This document shows, piece by piece, positions 18,096 to 27,329 of a stretch of DNA of 64,000 nt. Under the pieces are notes generated by a model, which saw only the letters and a program-made list of their open reading frames with translations, was not told the origin of the DNA and searched no databases. The DNA is taken from NCBI RefSeq assembly GCF_007830315.1, contig NZ_VLKJ01000003.1, positions 372,001 through 436,000 on the forward strand, read 5' to 3'. The translations under genes were made by a program, and so were the position numbers. Numbering within the stretch: position 1 is the stretch's first letter; each line of letters begins with the position of its first letter. The stretch is from Novosphingobium taihuense. GTDB taxonomy: Bacteria > Pseudomonadota > Alphaproteobacteria > Sphingomonadales > Sphingomonadaceae.

Positions 18096-18736
18096 TCGAG
18101 AGCTTTCCCTTCCATCTGCGTGACGCCGACGCTGCTGCCGCAGAATCTCCCTACACCTTCTTCATTCCCCTGCTCGAAGAGCGGGTGCAGGTGGCTGTGG
18201 GCGATCTGGTGAAGCTCGGGTTCGAATACGAGTGGGAGACGCAGGAGTACGGCGGCGAGCGGATGTGGGTAAGGGTCACCCGCAAGTCAGGACTGAATTT
18301 CACTGGAACGCTTGCCAACGAACCGTGGGAGCCCGGTTTGCAGCACGGGCTTGAGGTGGCTTTTGGCGTGGGGCAGATCCTCGATATCGAATGGGAAAAT
18401 CCTGATGCCCATCCCCCATTTCACCCTCACCGGTCATATTGGGAGCGGTGCCTCGTCGACGACTGCGTCCTAACCGGCAGCGTTCCTGTCGAGTATGTCT
18501 ATCGCGAGAAGCCCGAAATGGCAGGCGAAGACGACAAGTACCCGGACAGCGGCTGGCGGCTACGCGGGCAGGATGGGCATCCAGCTGCCGATCCCATTGA
18601 CGACCGCTCAGTCAGTTATGTCGCGTTGGGCGCGGTTCTGAACAGAGACGACAGTTTCATCAGTCTGCTTGAAGCCCCAGTCGGCAGCGCCTTCATGCGC
18701 GATTTCACCACGGGTTTGTATTACCCGGCCGATTAG
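18092..18736 (+). CDS. DUF2314 / Imm33-like (DUF2185) two-part protein
   Basis: 214 residues starting at a GTG that overlaps the nupC stop. The N-terminal half (YTFFIPLLEERVQVAVGDLVKLGF, RMWVRVTRKSGLNFTGTLAN) resembles DUF2314. The C-terminal half contains SVPVEYVYREKPE and PDSGWRLRGQDG, the signature of DUF2185, known as immunity protein family Imm33. Both families are seen in polymorphic toxin immunity proteins, but also as stand-alone genes. No toxin gene is adjacent. It is coupled to a nucleoside transporter, an unexpected partner. No signal peptide or membrane segment is seen, so it should be cytosolic. The domain call rests on motif memory. Confidence 0.65.
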   Translation: MIESFPFHLRDADAAAAESPYTFFIPLLEERVQVAVGDLVKLGFEYEWETQEYGGERMWVRVTRKSGLNFTGTLANEPWEPGLQHGLEVAFGVGQILDIEWENPDAHPPFHPHRSYWERCLVDDCVLTGSVPVEYVYREKPEMAGEDDKYPDSGWRLRGQDGHPAADPIDDRSVSYVALGAVLNRDDSFISLLEAPVGSAFMRDFTTGLYYPAD

Positions 18737-18737
18737 C

Positions 18738-19352
18738 TTAGCCGTAATGCGCCGCCAGCAGATCCACCGCCTTGGCGAGTTCGCCGTCGAGGTAGCCCAA
18801 CAGCTTGTGCCAGTCGTGCGCGCCCGCAAGTTCGCCGGGGCCGTCCGATACGCCGCGCAGGCCCACGAGCGGAACGCCGAAGGTGCGGGCGGCGCGGGCG
18901 ACGGCGTAGGTCTCCATGTCGACCATGTCGGCGCTCACCCGGCCCCAGTGATCGCCGCTGACGACATCGCCCCCGCTCGAAAGCGTGGCAACAGGCAGGT
19001 CCACCGGGGTTTCCAGCGGCAGGTCCTTCGGCTCGTCGAGATAGGGCACGACGCCCGGCTCCACGCCCAGCGCGGAGGCGTCCATGTCACGCCACGAGAC
19101 GCTGCCGATCTGGTGGATCGATCCAAGCGCACAGCGCCGCGATCCGGCTGAGCCGAGGCAGACGATCAGGTCGGGCAGGGTGCCTGCAGCCTCCAGCCGC
19201 GCCAGCGCAATGCCCACATGCAGCGCAGCCTCGACCGGGCCGATGCCGGTGATCAGCGGCACGAAGCGGGCGCGCAGGTGTGGGCCATATTCCGGCTCTG
19301 CCGCCATCACGAAAAGCGCGCGCTTGGTGCCGAGTTGCGTCAGTTCAGCCAT
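18738..19352 (-). CDS. 5'-methylthioadenosine/S-adenosylhomocysteine nucleosidase-like protein
   Basis: 204 residues from the ATG at 19352, which lies 8 bp after the mutS stop. It has the purine nucleoside phosphorylase superfamily pattern: ALFVMAAEPEYGPHL, LITGIGPVEAALHVG, DLIVCLGSAGSRR, the purine/ribose motif SADMVDMETYAVARAA with its Glu, and GLRGVSDGPGE with the catalytic Asp. These fit MTA/SAH nucleosidases, which split adenine from MTA and SAH for methionine salvage. A nucleoside phosphorylase activity in the same superfamily is the alternative. It is probably co-transcribed with mutS. Its stop lies 2 bp from that of the convergent Imm33-like gene. Confidence 0.82.
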   Translation of the reverse strand: MAELTQLGTKRALFVMAAEPEYGPHLRARFVPLITGIGPVEAALHVGIALARLEAAGTLPDLIVCLGSAGSRRCALGSIHQIGSVSWRDMDASALGVEPGVVPYLDEPKDLPLETPVDLPVATLSSGGDVVSGDHWGRVSADMVDMETYAVARAARTFGVPLVGLRGVSDGPGELAGAHDWHKLLGYLDGELAKAVDLLAAHYG

Positions 19353-19360
19353 TCGACCGC

Positions 19361-21961
19361 TCACCCATTGGCTTGGGCCTTCAGCTGATAGAGCAGGTCC
19401 AGCGCCTCGCGCGGGGACAAGGCGTCGATGTCGAGGCCATTCAGCCGCTCGCGCAGCGCATCGACCTTTTCCTCCGCAGCCTCGATCGCGGCGGCGAACA
19501 GGGGCAGGTCGTCGAGCCCTGCGGCAAGGCCTCCGGTTGCGGCGCGGCCTTTTTCCAGCTTTTCGAGCACCGACTTGGCGCGCTTGATCACAGGTGCGGG
19601 CACGCCTGCCAGCCGCGCCACGGCAAGGCCATAGGACTTGTCGGCCGGACCTTCCGCCAGCTCGTGCAGCAGCACCAGATCGCCCTTCCACTCGCGCGCA
19701 CGAACGTGGTGGAGCGAGAGCGAGTCACAGGTTTCCGCAAGGCGCGAGAGTTCGTGGTAGTGCGTGGCAAACAGGCAGCGGCACCGGTTGATCGAATGGA
19801 TCGCCTCGGCCACCGCCCATGCCAGCGACAGGCCATCGTAGGTCGACGTGCCGCGGCCCACTTCGTCGAGAATCACGAAGCTGCGCTCGGTCGCCTGGCT
19901 GAGGATCGCAGCCGTTTCGACCATCTCTACCATGAAGGTCGACCGGCCGCGGGCGAGGTTGTCTGCCGCGCCGACGCGGCTGAACAGGCGGTCGACCAGT
20001 CCGATCGTCGCACCTTGCGCGGGCACGAAGCCGCCTGCCTGCGCCAGCAGAACGATCAGCGCATTCTGGCGCAGGAAGGTCGATTTACCGCCCATGTTCG
20101 GCCCGCCGACCAGCCAGAGCCGGTCCTGCGAATTGAGGGCACAGTCGTTGGCCACGAAGCGCTCGCCCCGCACCCCAAGTGCCGCTTCCACAACGGGGTG
20201 CCGCCCGCCGGTGATCTCGAGGCAAGGTTCGTCGACCACGCGGGGCAAGGCCCAGCCACCCTCGGCAGCCCGCTCTGCCTGCCCTGCCGCCACGTCGATC
20301 CGGGCAAGTGCGGCGGCGGTACTGGCGATGGCCTCCTTCGCACGGACGGCATGGGCCACCAGTTCCTCGAAATGGGCCTCTTCAGCAGCCAGCGCGTGCC
20401 CGCCACTTTCGGCGATGCGACTGGCTTCCTCGTGCAGCGCCAGCGCGTTGAAGCGCACCGCACCGGCCATGGTCTGGCGGTGGGTAAAGCCGGATTCGGG
20501 GGCCATCAGCCGGTCGGCATGCTTGGCAGGCACTTCGATGAAGTAGCCGAGCACGCCGTTGTGCCGGATCTTCAGCGCCGAAATGCCGGTGTCATCGCGG
20601 TACTTGGCCTCGAGCGCGGCAATCGCGCGGCGCGCGTTTCCGGAAACGCGACGCAACTCGTCCAACGATGCGTCATACCCTTCCGCGATATAGGCGCCCT
20701 GCGATCGCTCGGTCGGCGGCGCGGGTACCAGCGCGCGGGAATAGAGGTCGCAAAGTGCGCCATGGCCCGCCAGCGATGGCAGAACTGCGTCCAGCGGCTC
20801 GGGCCGATCGGTACGGGCGGCAAGAAGGTCGTGCAGGCGGCGCGCTTCGGAAAGGCCATCGCGCAACTGGCCAAGATCACGCGGGCTGCCCCGCCCCGCC
20901 ACCACGCGGCCCAGCGCCCGGCCCAGATCCGGCAAGGCGCGCAGGATGCCGCGAATGTCGCCGCGCAGCAGCGGATCGTCATGGAGCCAGCTGACCAGTT
21001 CGAGCCGGCGGTTGATCGCTCGCGCATCGGTCAACGGCGCCGAGAGGTCCTCGGCCAGCTGGCGCGCACCGGCCCCGGTCACGCAACGATCGATCGTCTC
21101 GACAAGGGAGCCGCGCCGTGTTCCGCCAGAGCTGACGAGTATTTCGAGGCTGCTGCGCGTTGCCTCGTCCATCGCCATGTGCGTGCCCGCCTCGCGCGCC
21201 ACCGGCGGCAGCAGCAAGGGCAGGGCGCCACGACCGACATGGTCGAGATAAGTGACAAGGCCGCCCGCCGCGGCCAGCATGGCACGGCTGAACTGCCCGA
21301 AACCGTCCAGCGTGGACACGCCATGGACGGCTTTCAGGCGCGTCTCGCCCTCGTCGCTGGCAAATGACCGATTCGGGCGGGGCACGCAATCGACGGGTGC
21401 CTGGTCCCATGAATCGGGCGCAACAACTTCGCTGGCGCCCAGCCTTGCCAGCGCTGCGCCCATCTGGTCTGGCGCGCATTCCTCAAGTTCCATGCGGCCC
21501 GTCGAAATGTCGCAGGCGGCAAGCCCGATAACCCCACGCACTTCGCAAACGGCGGCCAGCACATTGGCCCGGCGCGGTTCGAGCAGGGCTTCCTCGGTCA
21601 GCGTGCCCGCCGTCACGAAGCGCACGATGTCGCGCGCCACCAGTGCCTTGGAACCGCCGCGTTTCTTCGCTTCCTCGGGCGTTTCGACCTGTTCGGCGAT
21701 GGCCACGCGGCACCCCGCCCTGATCAGCCGCGCAAGGTATCCCTCGGCCGAATGGACCGGCACGCCGCACATCGGGATCGGCGCGCCGCCGTGTTCGCCC
21801 CGGCTGGTCAGCGCGATGTCGAGGACTTGTGCGGCGATCTTGGCGTCGTCGAAGAACAGCTCGAAAAAGTCACCCATGCGATAGAACAGCAGGCAGTCGC
21901 CAGCCTGCTGTTTAAGCGCAAGATATTGCGCCATCATCGGAGTTGGGGCATTAGGGGTCAC
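19361..21961 (-). CDS. mutS: DNA mismatch repair protein MutS
   Basis: About 866 residues from a GTG at 21961 (VTPNAPTPMMAQYLALKQQA). The mismatch-reading motif is in CLLFYRMGDFFELFFDDA (the Phe and Glu of FxE lie in this N-terminal domain). The ATPase has Walker A GPNMGGKSTFLRQ and Walker B FVILDEVGRGTSTYDGLSLA, followed by CLFATHYHEL. It recognises mispairs and recruits MutL. The frame stays open far upstream, but that part is antisense to the divergent membrane protein gene and has no MutS likeness; the ATG pair at 21937 is an alternative start. Confidence 0.97.
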   Translation of the reverse strand: MTPNAPTPMMAQYLALKQQAGDCLLFYRMGDFFELFFDDAKIAAQVLDIALTSRGEHGGAPIPMCGVPVHSAEGYLARLIRAGCRVAIAEQVETPEEAKKRGGSKALVARDIVRFVTAGTLTEEALLEPRRANVLAAVCEVRGVIGLAACDISTGRMELEECAPDQMGAALARLGASEVVAPDSWDQAPVDCVPRPNRSFASDEGETRLKAVHGVSTLDGFGQFSRAMLAAAGGLVTYLDHVGRGALPLLLPPVAREAGTHMAMDEATRSSLEILVSSGGTRRGSLVETIDRCVTGAGARQLAEDLSAPLTDARAINRRLELVSWLHDDPLLRGDIRGILRALPDLGRALGRVVAGRGSPRDLGQLRDGLSEARRLHDLLAARTDRPEPLDAVLPSLAGHGALCDLYSRALVPAPPTERSQGAYIAEGYDASLDELRRVSGNARRAIAALEAKYRDDTGISALKIRHNGVLGYFIEVPAKHADRLMAPESGFTHRQTMAGAVRFNALALHEEASRIAESGGHALAAEEAHFEELVAHAVRAKEAIASTAAALARIDVAAGQAERAAEGGWALPRVVDEPCLEITGGRHPVVEAALGVRGERFVANDCALNSQDRLWLVGGPNMGGKSTFLRQNALIVLLAQAGGFVPAQGATIGLVDRLFSRVGAADNLARGRSTFMVEMVETAAILSQATERSFVILDEVGRGTSTYDGLSLAWAVAEAIHSINRCRCLFATHYHELSRLAETCDSLSLHHVRAREWKGDLVLLHELAEGPADKSYGLAVARLAGVPAPVIKRAKSVLEKLEKGRAATGGLAAGLDDLPLFAAAIEAAEEKVDALRERLNGLDIDALSPREALDLLYQLKAQANG

Positions 21962-22091
21962 GCGCACGTGGCTAGACGAGCGCGACGTGTTTCTCAAACC
22001 ATCGACACCGGGATATCCGCAACTCCGCGCCAATCTGCCCAGAGGCAGGCTAGCAGGGAGACGGTTCCGGTCTTGTGGGGGTACTGAAGGT

Positions 22092-23750
22092 TTGACGCAA
22101 GTCCGCGAAAAGGATTGGGTGGCCGGCCGGCTGCAGGGTCTCAAGACCGTGTGGGCCCGCGCCGGGGCGCTGCCGTGGCTTTCGGGCCCCGGCATCCTCA
22201 TCGCCGTGCTGCTGGTCTGCCTGCCCTTCGCGCTCGTCGAGGTGCCGCCCCTGATCGACGTGCCGGGCCACATGGGCGCCGCCGCGATCGAGGCGGCAGG
22301 TCCGGGCAATCCGCTCGAAAAGTACTTCACGTGGAAGTGGGTCTTCACGCTCAACATCGGTGGCGGCGTGCTGATGAAGGTGCTGGGCGCGCAGTTCGGC
22401 ATCCTTGCCGCCGGGTGGTGGAGCACGGTTCTCGCAACCGGCCTGTTCGCGGGCGGCTGCCTGTGGACCATCCGCATGCTCAACCCCAGGGGCGGGCACG
22501 CGGCGGCATGGTCGCTGATGTTCGTGTTCAGCTTCCCGCTGCTCACCGGCTTCCTGAACTACATCCTTGCCACCGGTCTTTCGCTGACCGCGTTCGGCGC
22601 CTCGCTGTGGCTCGAACAGAAGAACCCGCGCGCCCGCGCCGCGATGCTGATCGTGGCGCAGCCGGTCGCGATGCTGTGCCACGCCATCGGCGGGTTGCTG
22701 CTGGCGCTGCTGGTCGGCGCGCATGCCTTTGGCCGCGCGATGGACGAACTGCCCGCGGGCTGGCGCTGGCGGGACCTGACAAACCGCCAATGGCTGGCGA
22801 CGCTCGACTGGAAGGCCATCGGCCTGCGCCTGTGGCAGGCTTGCTGGCCGCTGCTCGCCACGGTCGTCACCATCGCGCTGTGGAAGGCCTTTTCGCCCCC
22901 GGTCAAGTCGATGAACGTGTGGCGCTGGGATCAGAAGGCGTGGTCTTTCGTCCTGACCCTGCGTGATCAGTCAAGGCTGCTCGATTTCGGCACCTCGATC
23001 ATCGCCGGATTGCTGGTGCTGGTCGGCCCGTTCCTCGGCGCGAAGTGGCGCTGGCGGCAGGGCCTGCCTGCGCTCACCGTGCTTCTGCTGTTCCTTGCCA
23101 TACCGAGCGACATCAACGGCTCCTCCTTCGTCGACATCCGCATCCTGCCGGTTGCCGCCATGCTCGGCCTCGGCCTGCAGGACTGGAGTGGCGCGCGCCG
23201 CCCCGAATGGGCCAAGGCGGTCGCCTATGTCGGCATGGCCCTGCTCGCGGTGCGCCTAACGGTCACGGCGTGGAGTTTCAACGGCTATGCCGAGGACTAC
23301 AACAAGCAGCTTTCGGCGCTGACCCATGTCGAACCCGGCAGCCGCGTGCTCGCCTTCGTCGAGCATTCCTGCCTTGATGAGTCCTGGCGCAATACCCGCC
23401 GCGATCACCTCGCCAGCCTTGCCAGCCTCTATCGGCAGGCCTGGGTGAACGACAACTGGGCGGTGCCGGGCCTCCACATGGTGGTGCCGCGCTTCCGTCC
23501 CGGCCGCAACTTCACTGCCGATCCGTCCGAGTTCGTCTGGTCGCGCCGCTGTGCTGGCGGCTGGCGGCGCACGGTCGACAATGCGCTCAAGTTCGCGCCG
23601 ATAGAACGCGTCGATTATGTCTGGCTGATCGATACAGGCCTGCCGCGCCGACCCGATCCGCGCCTGCAACTGGTCTGGCAGGAAGGCCGCAGCCTGTTGT
23701 TCAAGGTGCGCCCGCTCGGTATCCCGACGTGGAAGCCGAAGGACTTCTGA
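22092..23750 (+). CDS. Polytopic membrane protein, function unknown
   Basis: About 552 residues from a TTG at 22092 (G-rich sequence about 10 bases upstream); an ATG at 21987 in the same frame gives 587. It has about eight to ten hydrophobic spans, first at WLSGPGILIAVLLVCLPFAL, then loops with EVPPLIDVPGHMGAAAIEA just after the first helix. An acidic/aromatic loop after the first helix and a long C-terminal extracytoplasmic domain (from about residue 430, with CLDE, DNWAVPGLHMV) resemble the architecture of GT-C glycosyltransferases, but I cannot see a firm DXD/DE motif, so the function stays open. It is divergent from mutS. Confidence 0.7.
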   Translation: MTQVREKDWVAGRLQGLKTVWARAGALPWLSGPGILIAVLLVCLPFALVEVPPLIDVPGHMGAAAIEAAGPGNPLEKYFTWKWVFTLNIGGGVLMKVLGAQFGILAAGWWSTVLATGLFAGGCLWTIRMLNPRGGHAAAWSLMFVFSFPLLTGFLNYILATGLSLTAFGASLWLEQKNPRARAAMLIVAQPVAMLCHAIGGLLLALLVGAHAFGRAMDELPAGWRWRDLTNRQWLATLDWKAIGLRLWQACWPLLATVVTIALWKAFSPPVKSMNVWRWDQKAWSFVLTLRDQSRLLDFGTSIIAGLLVLVGPFLGAKWRWRQGLPALTVLLLFLAIPSDINGSSFVDIRILPVAAMLGLGLQDWSGARRPEWAKAVAYVGMALLAVRLTVTAWSFNGYAEDYNKQLSALTHVEPGSRVLAFVEHSCLDESWRNTRRDHLASLASLYRQAWVNDNWAVPGLHMVVPRFRPGRNFTADPSEFVWSRRCAGGWRRTVDNALKFAPIERVDYVWLIDTGLPRRPDPRLQLVWQEGRSLLFKVRPLGIPTWKPKDF

Positions 23751-23818
23751 ACGCGCAAGACCTGTCCGCATACGGAATTTTCGATAGAATTGCTTCGACT
23801 CTGCAGCGTTTGCGCGCC

Positions 23819-23833
23819 TTGACGTAACGTCAA
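23819..23833. promoter_or_regulatory. Perfect 15-bp palindrome upstream of maeB
   Basis: TTGACGTAACGTCAA, arms of 7 bp around a central A, sits 50 bp before the maeB start in a short intergenic gap. It could be an operator; the left arm also resembles a -35 hexamer (TTGACG). Confidence 0.45.
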
Positions 23834-23882
23834 AGGTCGGACACTGCCGACACTACAAGTCCGGCCAGATACGGGGGGAACC

Positions 23883-26147
23883 ATGTCCGAGGAAAGCAAC
23901 GTCCGCTTCACCGAACGCGAGGCGCTTTTCTACCACAACACGATCCGCCCCGGTAAGATCGAGATCATCGCGTCCAAGCCCATGGCGACGCAGCGCGATC
24001 TCAGCCTTGCCTATTCGCCGGGCGTTGCGGTTCCGGTCCGCGCGATCGCCGAAGATCCCGCCACCGCCTATGATTATACTGCCAAGGGCAACCTCGTTGC
24101 GGTGATCTCGAACGGCACCGCGATCCTTGGCCTCGGCAATCTCGGTGCGCTGGCGTCAAAGCCGGTGATGGAAGGCAAGGCCGTCCTGTTCAAGCGCTTC
24201 GCCGACGTCGATTCGATCGACATCGAGCTCGACACCGAAGACGCTGACAAGTTCATCGAAGCCGTGGCCCTGATGGAGCCGAGCTTTGGCGGCATCAACC
24301 TTGAGGACATCAAGGCGCCTGAATGCTTCATCATCGAGCAGGCGCTGAAAGAGCGTCTCAAGATCCCGATCATGCACGATGACCAGCATGGCACCGCGAT
24401 CATCTCGGCAGCAGGTTTGCTCAATGCCTGCCACCTGACCGGGCGCAAGCTGAACGAGGTCAAGGTTGTGGTCAACGGCGCGGGCGCAGCCGCCATCGCC
24501 TGCACTGCGCTGATCAAGGCGATGGGCGTGCGCCACGACAACGTGATCATGTGCGATCGCTCGGGCGTCATCTACCGCGGCCGCGAAGGCGGCATGGACC
24601 AGTGGAAGAGTGCGCACGCAGTCGACACTTCGGCGCGCAGCCTCGAGGACGCGCTGGTCGGCGCAGACATCTTCCTTGGCCTTTCGGCAGCAGGGGCGCT
24701 CAAGCCTGACTGGATGGCCAAGATGGCCCCCCAGCCGATCATCTTCGCGATGGCCAACCCGGACCCGGAAATCACACCGCCCGAAGCCAAGGCGATCCGC
24801 CCGGACTGCATCGTTGCCACGGGCCGGTCGGACTATCCGAATCAGGTCAACAACGTGCTCGGCTTCCCGTTCATCTTCCGCGGTGCGCTTGACGTGCGGG
24901 CGACGGCGATCAACGAGGAAATGAAGATCGCCGCGGCAGAGGCCATCGCCCAGCTCGCGCGTGAGCCGGTGCCCGAGGAAGTGGCCGCCGCCTACGGCAT
25001 GAACCACACCTTCGGTCTCGACTACATCATCCCGGCTCCGTTCGATCCGCGCCTGATGGAAGTCGTGTCGTCCGCCGTGGCCAAGGCGGCGATGGATTCG
25101 GGCGTGGCGCAGAAGCCGATCGAGGATTTCGACGCTTATCGCACCAGCCTGAAGGCGCGCCTCAACCCGACGACCTCGGTGCTGACCAACGTCTTCGCGC
25201 AGGCCAAGGATAACCCCAAGCGCGTCGTCTTTGCCGAGGCCGAGAACGAAGTGGTGCTGCGCGCCGCGATCCAGTTCAAGGACTTCGGTTATGGCACCCC
25301 GGTGCTGGTCGGCCGCACCCAGCCGGTGCTTGACCTGCTGACCGAGCTGGGCGTCAGCGATCCGTCGTCGTACGAGATCCACAATTCCGCCGTCTCGCCG
25401 CTGGTGCCGAGCATGGTCGAGTATCTCTACAAGCGCCTCAAGCGTCGCGGCTACATGGAGCGCGACGTCAAGCGCATGGTCAACCAGGACCGCAACGTCT
25501 TCGCTTCGCTGCTCGTTGCTCTGGGCCATGGCGATGCGCTGATCACCGGCATGACGCGCACTTTCGCGCAGTCGATGAAGGAAGTGCGCCGCGTGCTTGA
25601 TCCCAAGCCCGGCCACCTGCCCTTCGGCATCCACCTGATGGTCGCCAAGAACTACACGGTGTTCTTGGCCGACACGACCGTGAACGAGCGTCCCACGGCC
25701 GAGGACCTTGCGCATATTGCCAAGGAAACCGCTGCGGTCGCCCGCCGCATGGGTCACGAACCGCGCGTCGCGTTCCTGTCGTACTCGACCTTCGGCAATC
25801 CTTATGGCCGCTGGCTCGAATCGATCCGCGGCGCGGTCGCCATCCTTGATGCCGAAGATCCCGGCTTCGAATACGAAGGCGAAATGGCGCCCGACGCCGC
25901 GCTGAACCCCAAGGTCATGGCGAACTATCCGTTCAGCCGCCTGTCGGGCCCGGCCAACGTGCTGATCATGCCCGGCCTGCAGTCGGCCAACATCTCGGCC
26001 AAGCTGCTGCGCGAACTGGCCGGAAACGCCGTGATCGGTCCGATGCTGCTCGGCATGGAAAAGCCCGTCCAGATCGCGCCGATGACCTCGCTCGCGCCCG
26101 ATATCCTGACGCTGGCAGTGCTGGCTGCGGCGGGGGTTGTGGGGTAA
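23883..26147 (+). CDS. maeB: NADP-dependent malic enzyme with phosphotransacetylase-like C-terminal domain
   Basis: 754 residues, the MaeB hybrid length. Residues 1-430 form the malic enzyme: SLAYSPGVAVP, NLGALASKPVMEGKAVLFK, the metal-binding FGGINLEDIKAPECF and MHDDQHGTAI, and the dinucleotide motif VVVNGAGAAAIACTAL. Residues about 440-754 resemble phosphate acetyltransferase (RVVFAEAENEVVLRA, ANVLIMPGLQSANI), which in this family is regulatory, sensing acetyl-CoA. It oxidatively decarboxylates malate to pyruvate with NADPH formation. GGGGGGAACC before the ATG is a strong ribosome binding site. A 15-bp palindrome lies upstream. Confidence 0.96.
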   Translation: MSEESNVRFTEREALFYHNTIRPGKIEIIASKPMATQRDLSLAYSPGVAVPVRAIAEDPATAYDYTAKGNLVAVISNGTAILGLGNLGALASKPVMEGKAVLFKRFADVDSIDIELDTEDADKFIEAVALMEPSFGGINLEDIKAPECFIIEQALKERLKIPIMHDDQHGTAIISAAGLLNACHLTGRKLNEVKVVVNGAGAAAIACTALIKAMGVRHDNVIMCDRSGVIYRGREGGMDQWKSAHAVDTSARSLEDALVGADIFLGLSAAGALKPDWMAKMAPQPIIFAMANPDPEITPPEAKAIRPDCIVATGRSDYPNQVNNVLGFPFIFRGALDVRATAINEEMKIAAAEAIAQLAREPVPEEVAAAYGMNHTFGLDYIIPAPFDPRLMEVVSSAVAKAAMDSGVAQKPIEDFDAYRTSLKARLNPTTSVLTNVFAQAKDNPKRVVFAEAENEVVLRAAIQFKDFGYGTPVLVGRTQPVLDLLTELGVSDPSSYEIHNSAVSPLVPSMVEYLYKRLKRRGYMERDVKRMVNQDRNVFASLLVALGHGDALITGMTRTFAQSMKEVRRVLDPKPGHLPFGIHLMVAKNYTVFLADTTVNERPTAEDLAHIAKETAAVARRMGHEPRVAFLSYSTFGNPYGRWLESIRGAVAILDAEDPGFEYEGEMAPDAALNPKVMANYPFSRLSGPANVLIMPGLQSANISAKLLRELAGNAVIGPMLLGMEKPVQIAPMTSLAPDILTLAVLAAAGVVG

Positions 26148-26148
26148 T

Positions 26149-26270
26149 GCCCACCCCCGTCCCCTCCCGCTTGCGGGAGGGGGGTAAGAAGGTGGCGTTT
26201 GCACCCTCCCGCAGGCGGGAGGGTCGCGAGACTTACTGAACGCAGTGAAGTTAGTCGCAGCAAGGTGGGC
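26149..26270 (+). repeat. Two-hairpin intergenic element, copy 2
   Basis: 122 bp beginning one base after the maeB stop codon, with GCCCACC/GGTGGGC ends, internal palindromes around CTCCCGCTTGCGGGAG and CCCTCCCGCAGGCGGGAGGG, and the tail TCGCGAGACTT..TAGTCGCAGC shared with copies at 12980-13106 and 58557-58677. It could also act as a terminator between maeB and the convergent thiSG gene. Confidence 0.85.
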
Positions 26271-26290
26271 ACCCCGCGCAACGGCTGCCT

Positions 26291-27286
26291 TCAGATCAGC
26301 CCGGCGAGAGGGCTGGACGGATCGGCATACTTGCGGCGCTGCATGCGGCCAGCAAGGTAGGCATCGCGCCCGGCCTGCACGGCAAGCTTCATCGCGCGGG
26401 CCATGCGGATCGGGTCCTTGGCCTCGGCGATGGCGGTGTTCATCAGCACGCCGTCGCAGCCCAGCTCCATCGCCACCGCCGCTTCGGACGCAGTGCCCAC
26501 GCCCGCATCGACCAGCACCGGCACCTTGGCGCCTTCGACGATGAGGCGCACCGTCACCTGATTCTGGATGCCGAGGCCAGAGCCGATCGGTGCACCCAGC
26601 GGCATGACAGCCACCGCACCCGCATCCTCAAGCTGCTTGGCCGCGATCGGATCGTCCACGCAGTAGACCATCGGCAGGAAGCCTTCCTTGGCCAGCACTT
26701 CGGTGGCGCGGATCGTCTCGATCATGTTGGGATAGAGCGTGCGCGCTTCGCCCAGTACTTCCAGCTTCACCAAGTCCCAGCCGCCTGCCTCTCGCGCCAG
26801 GCGCAGCGTGCGGATCGCGCTCTCGGCGTCAAAGCAGCCTGCGGTGTTGGGCAGGTAGGTGATCTTCTTGGGGTCGATATAGTCGGTCAGCATCGGCGCC
26901 TTGGGGTCCGACACGTTTACCCGGCGGACCGCTACGGTAACGATCTCAGCGCCAGAGGCTTCGACGGCGGCGGCGTTCTGTTCGAAGTCCTTGTACTTGC
27001 CCGTGCCCACTATCAGGCGCGAGCGGAAGGTGCGTCCGGCAACGGTCCACGTATCATCAGTTTCCGTCACGTCGCTTTGTCCTCCACCTACGAAATGCAC
27101 GATTTCCAGCACGTCCCCCTCGGCAATCGCCACATCGGCGAGCGTGGAGCGCGGCACAATCTCGCCATTGCGCTCGACCGCGACCTTGGTCGGCTCCAGT
27201 TCGAGGCTGCGCACCAGATCGGCAACCGATCCGGGTGCGGCGCGGCGGGGTTCGCCGTTGACGGTGAGGGAGAGCAGTGCAGTCAT
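26291..27286 (-). CDS. thiG: Fused sulfur carrier ThiS and thiazole synthase ThiG
   Basis: 331 residues. Residues 1-69 are ThiS ([20 protein letters not shown] ending [10 protein letters not shown]), residues about 80-331 ThiG ([44 protein letters not shown] with the Schiff-base Lys, [29 protein letters not shown]). ThiG builds the thiazole of thiamin from deoxyxylulose phosphate and the ThiS thiocarboxylate. A free ThiS must end in Gly-Gly; here the Gly-Gly-Gly at 67-69 is internal, so either the fusion is cut after Gly or sulfur is supplied otherwise. The fusion itself is known in other proteobacteria. No other thi gene is next to it. Confidence 0.93.
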   Translation of the reverse strand: MTALLSLTVNGEPRRAAPGSVADLVRSLELEPTKVAVERNGEIVPRSTLADVAIAEGDVLEIVHFVGGGQSDVTETDDTWTVAGRTFRSRLIVGTGKYKDFEQNAAAVEASGAEIVTVAVRRVNVSDPKAPMLTDYIDPKKITYLPNTAGCFDAESAIRTLRLAREAGGWDLVKLEVLGEARTLYPNMIETIRATEVLAKEGFLPMVYCVDDPIAAKQLEDAGAVAVMPLGAPIGSGLGIQNQVTVRLIVEGAKVPVLVDAGVGTASEAAVAMELGCDGVLMNTAIAEAKDPIRMARAMKLAVQAGRDAYLAGRMQRRKYADPSSPLAGLI

Positions 27287-27329
27287 GCGGCCCGCTTTAG
27301 CGGCGCGAGGGCAGGGTGCAAGTACGGCC

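Noticed and set aside
18092-18736. Toxin-immunity system
   Set aside because: No toxin or delivery gene lies next to the Imm33-like gene, so only an immunity-like domain can be claimed.
24156-26204. A 682-codon minus-strand frame opposite maeB
   Set aside because: It is antisense to a fully conserved malic enzyme and rich in His, Arg and Asp; a composition artefact.
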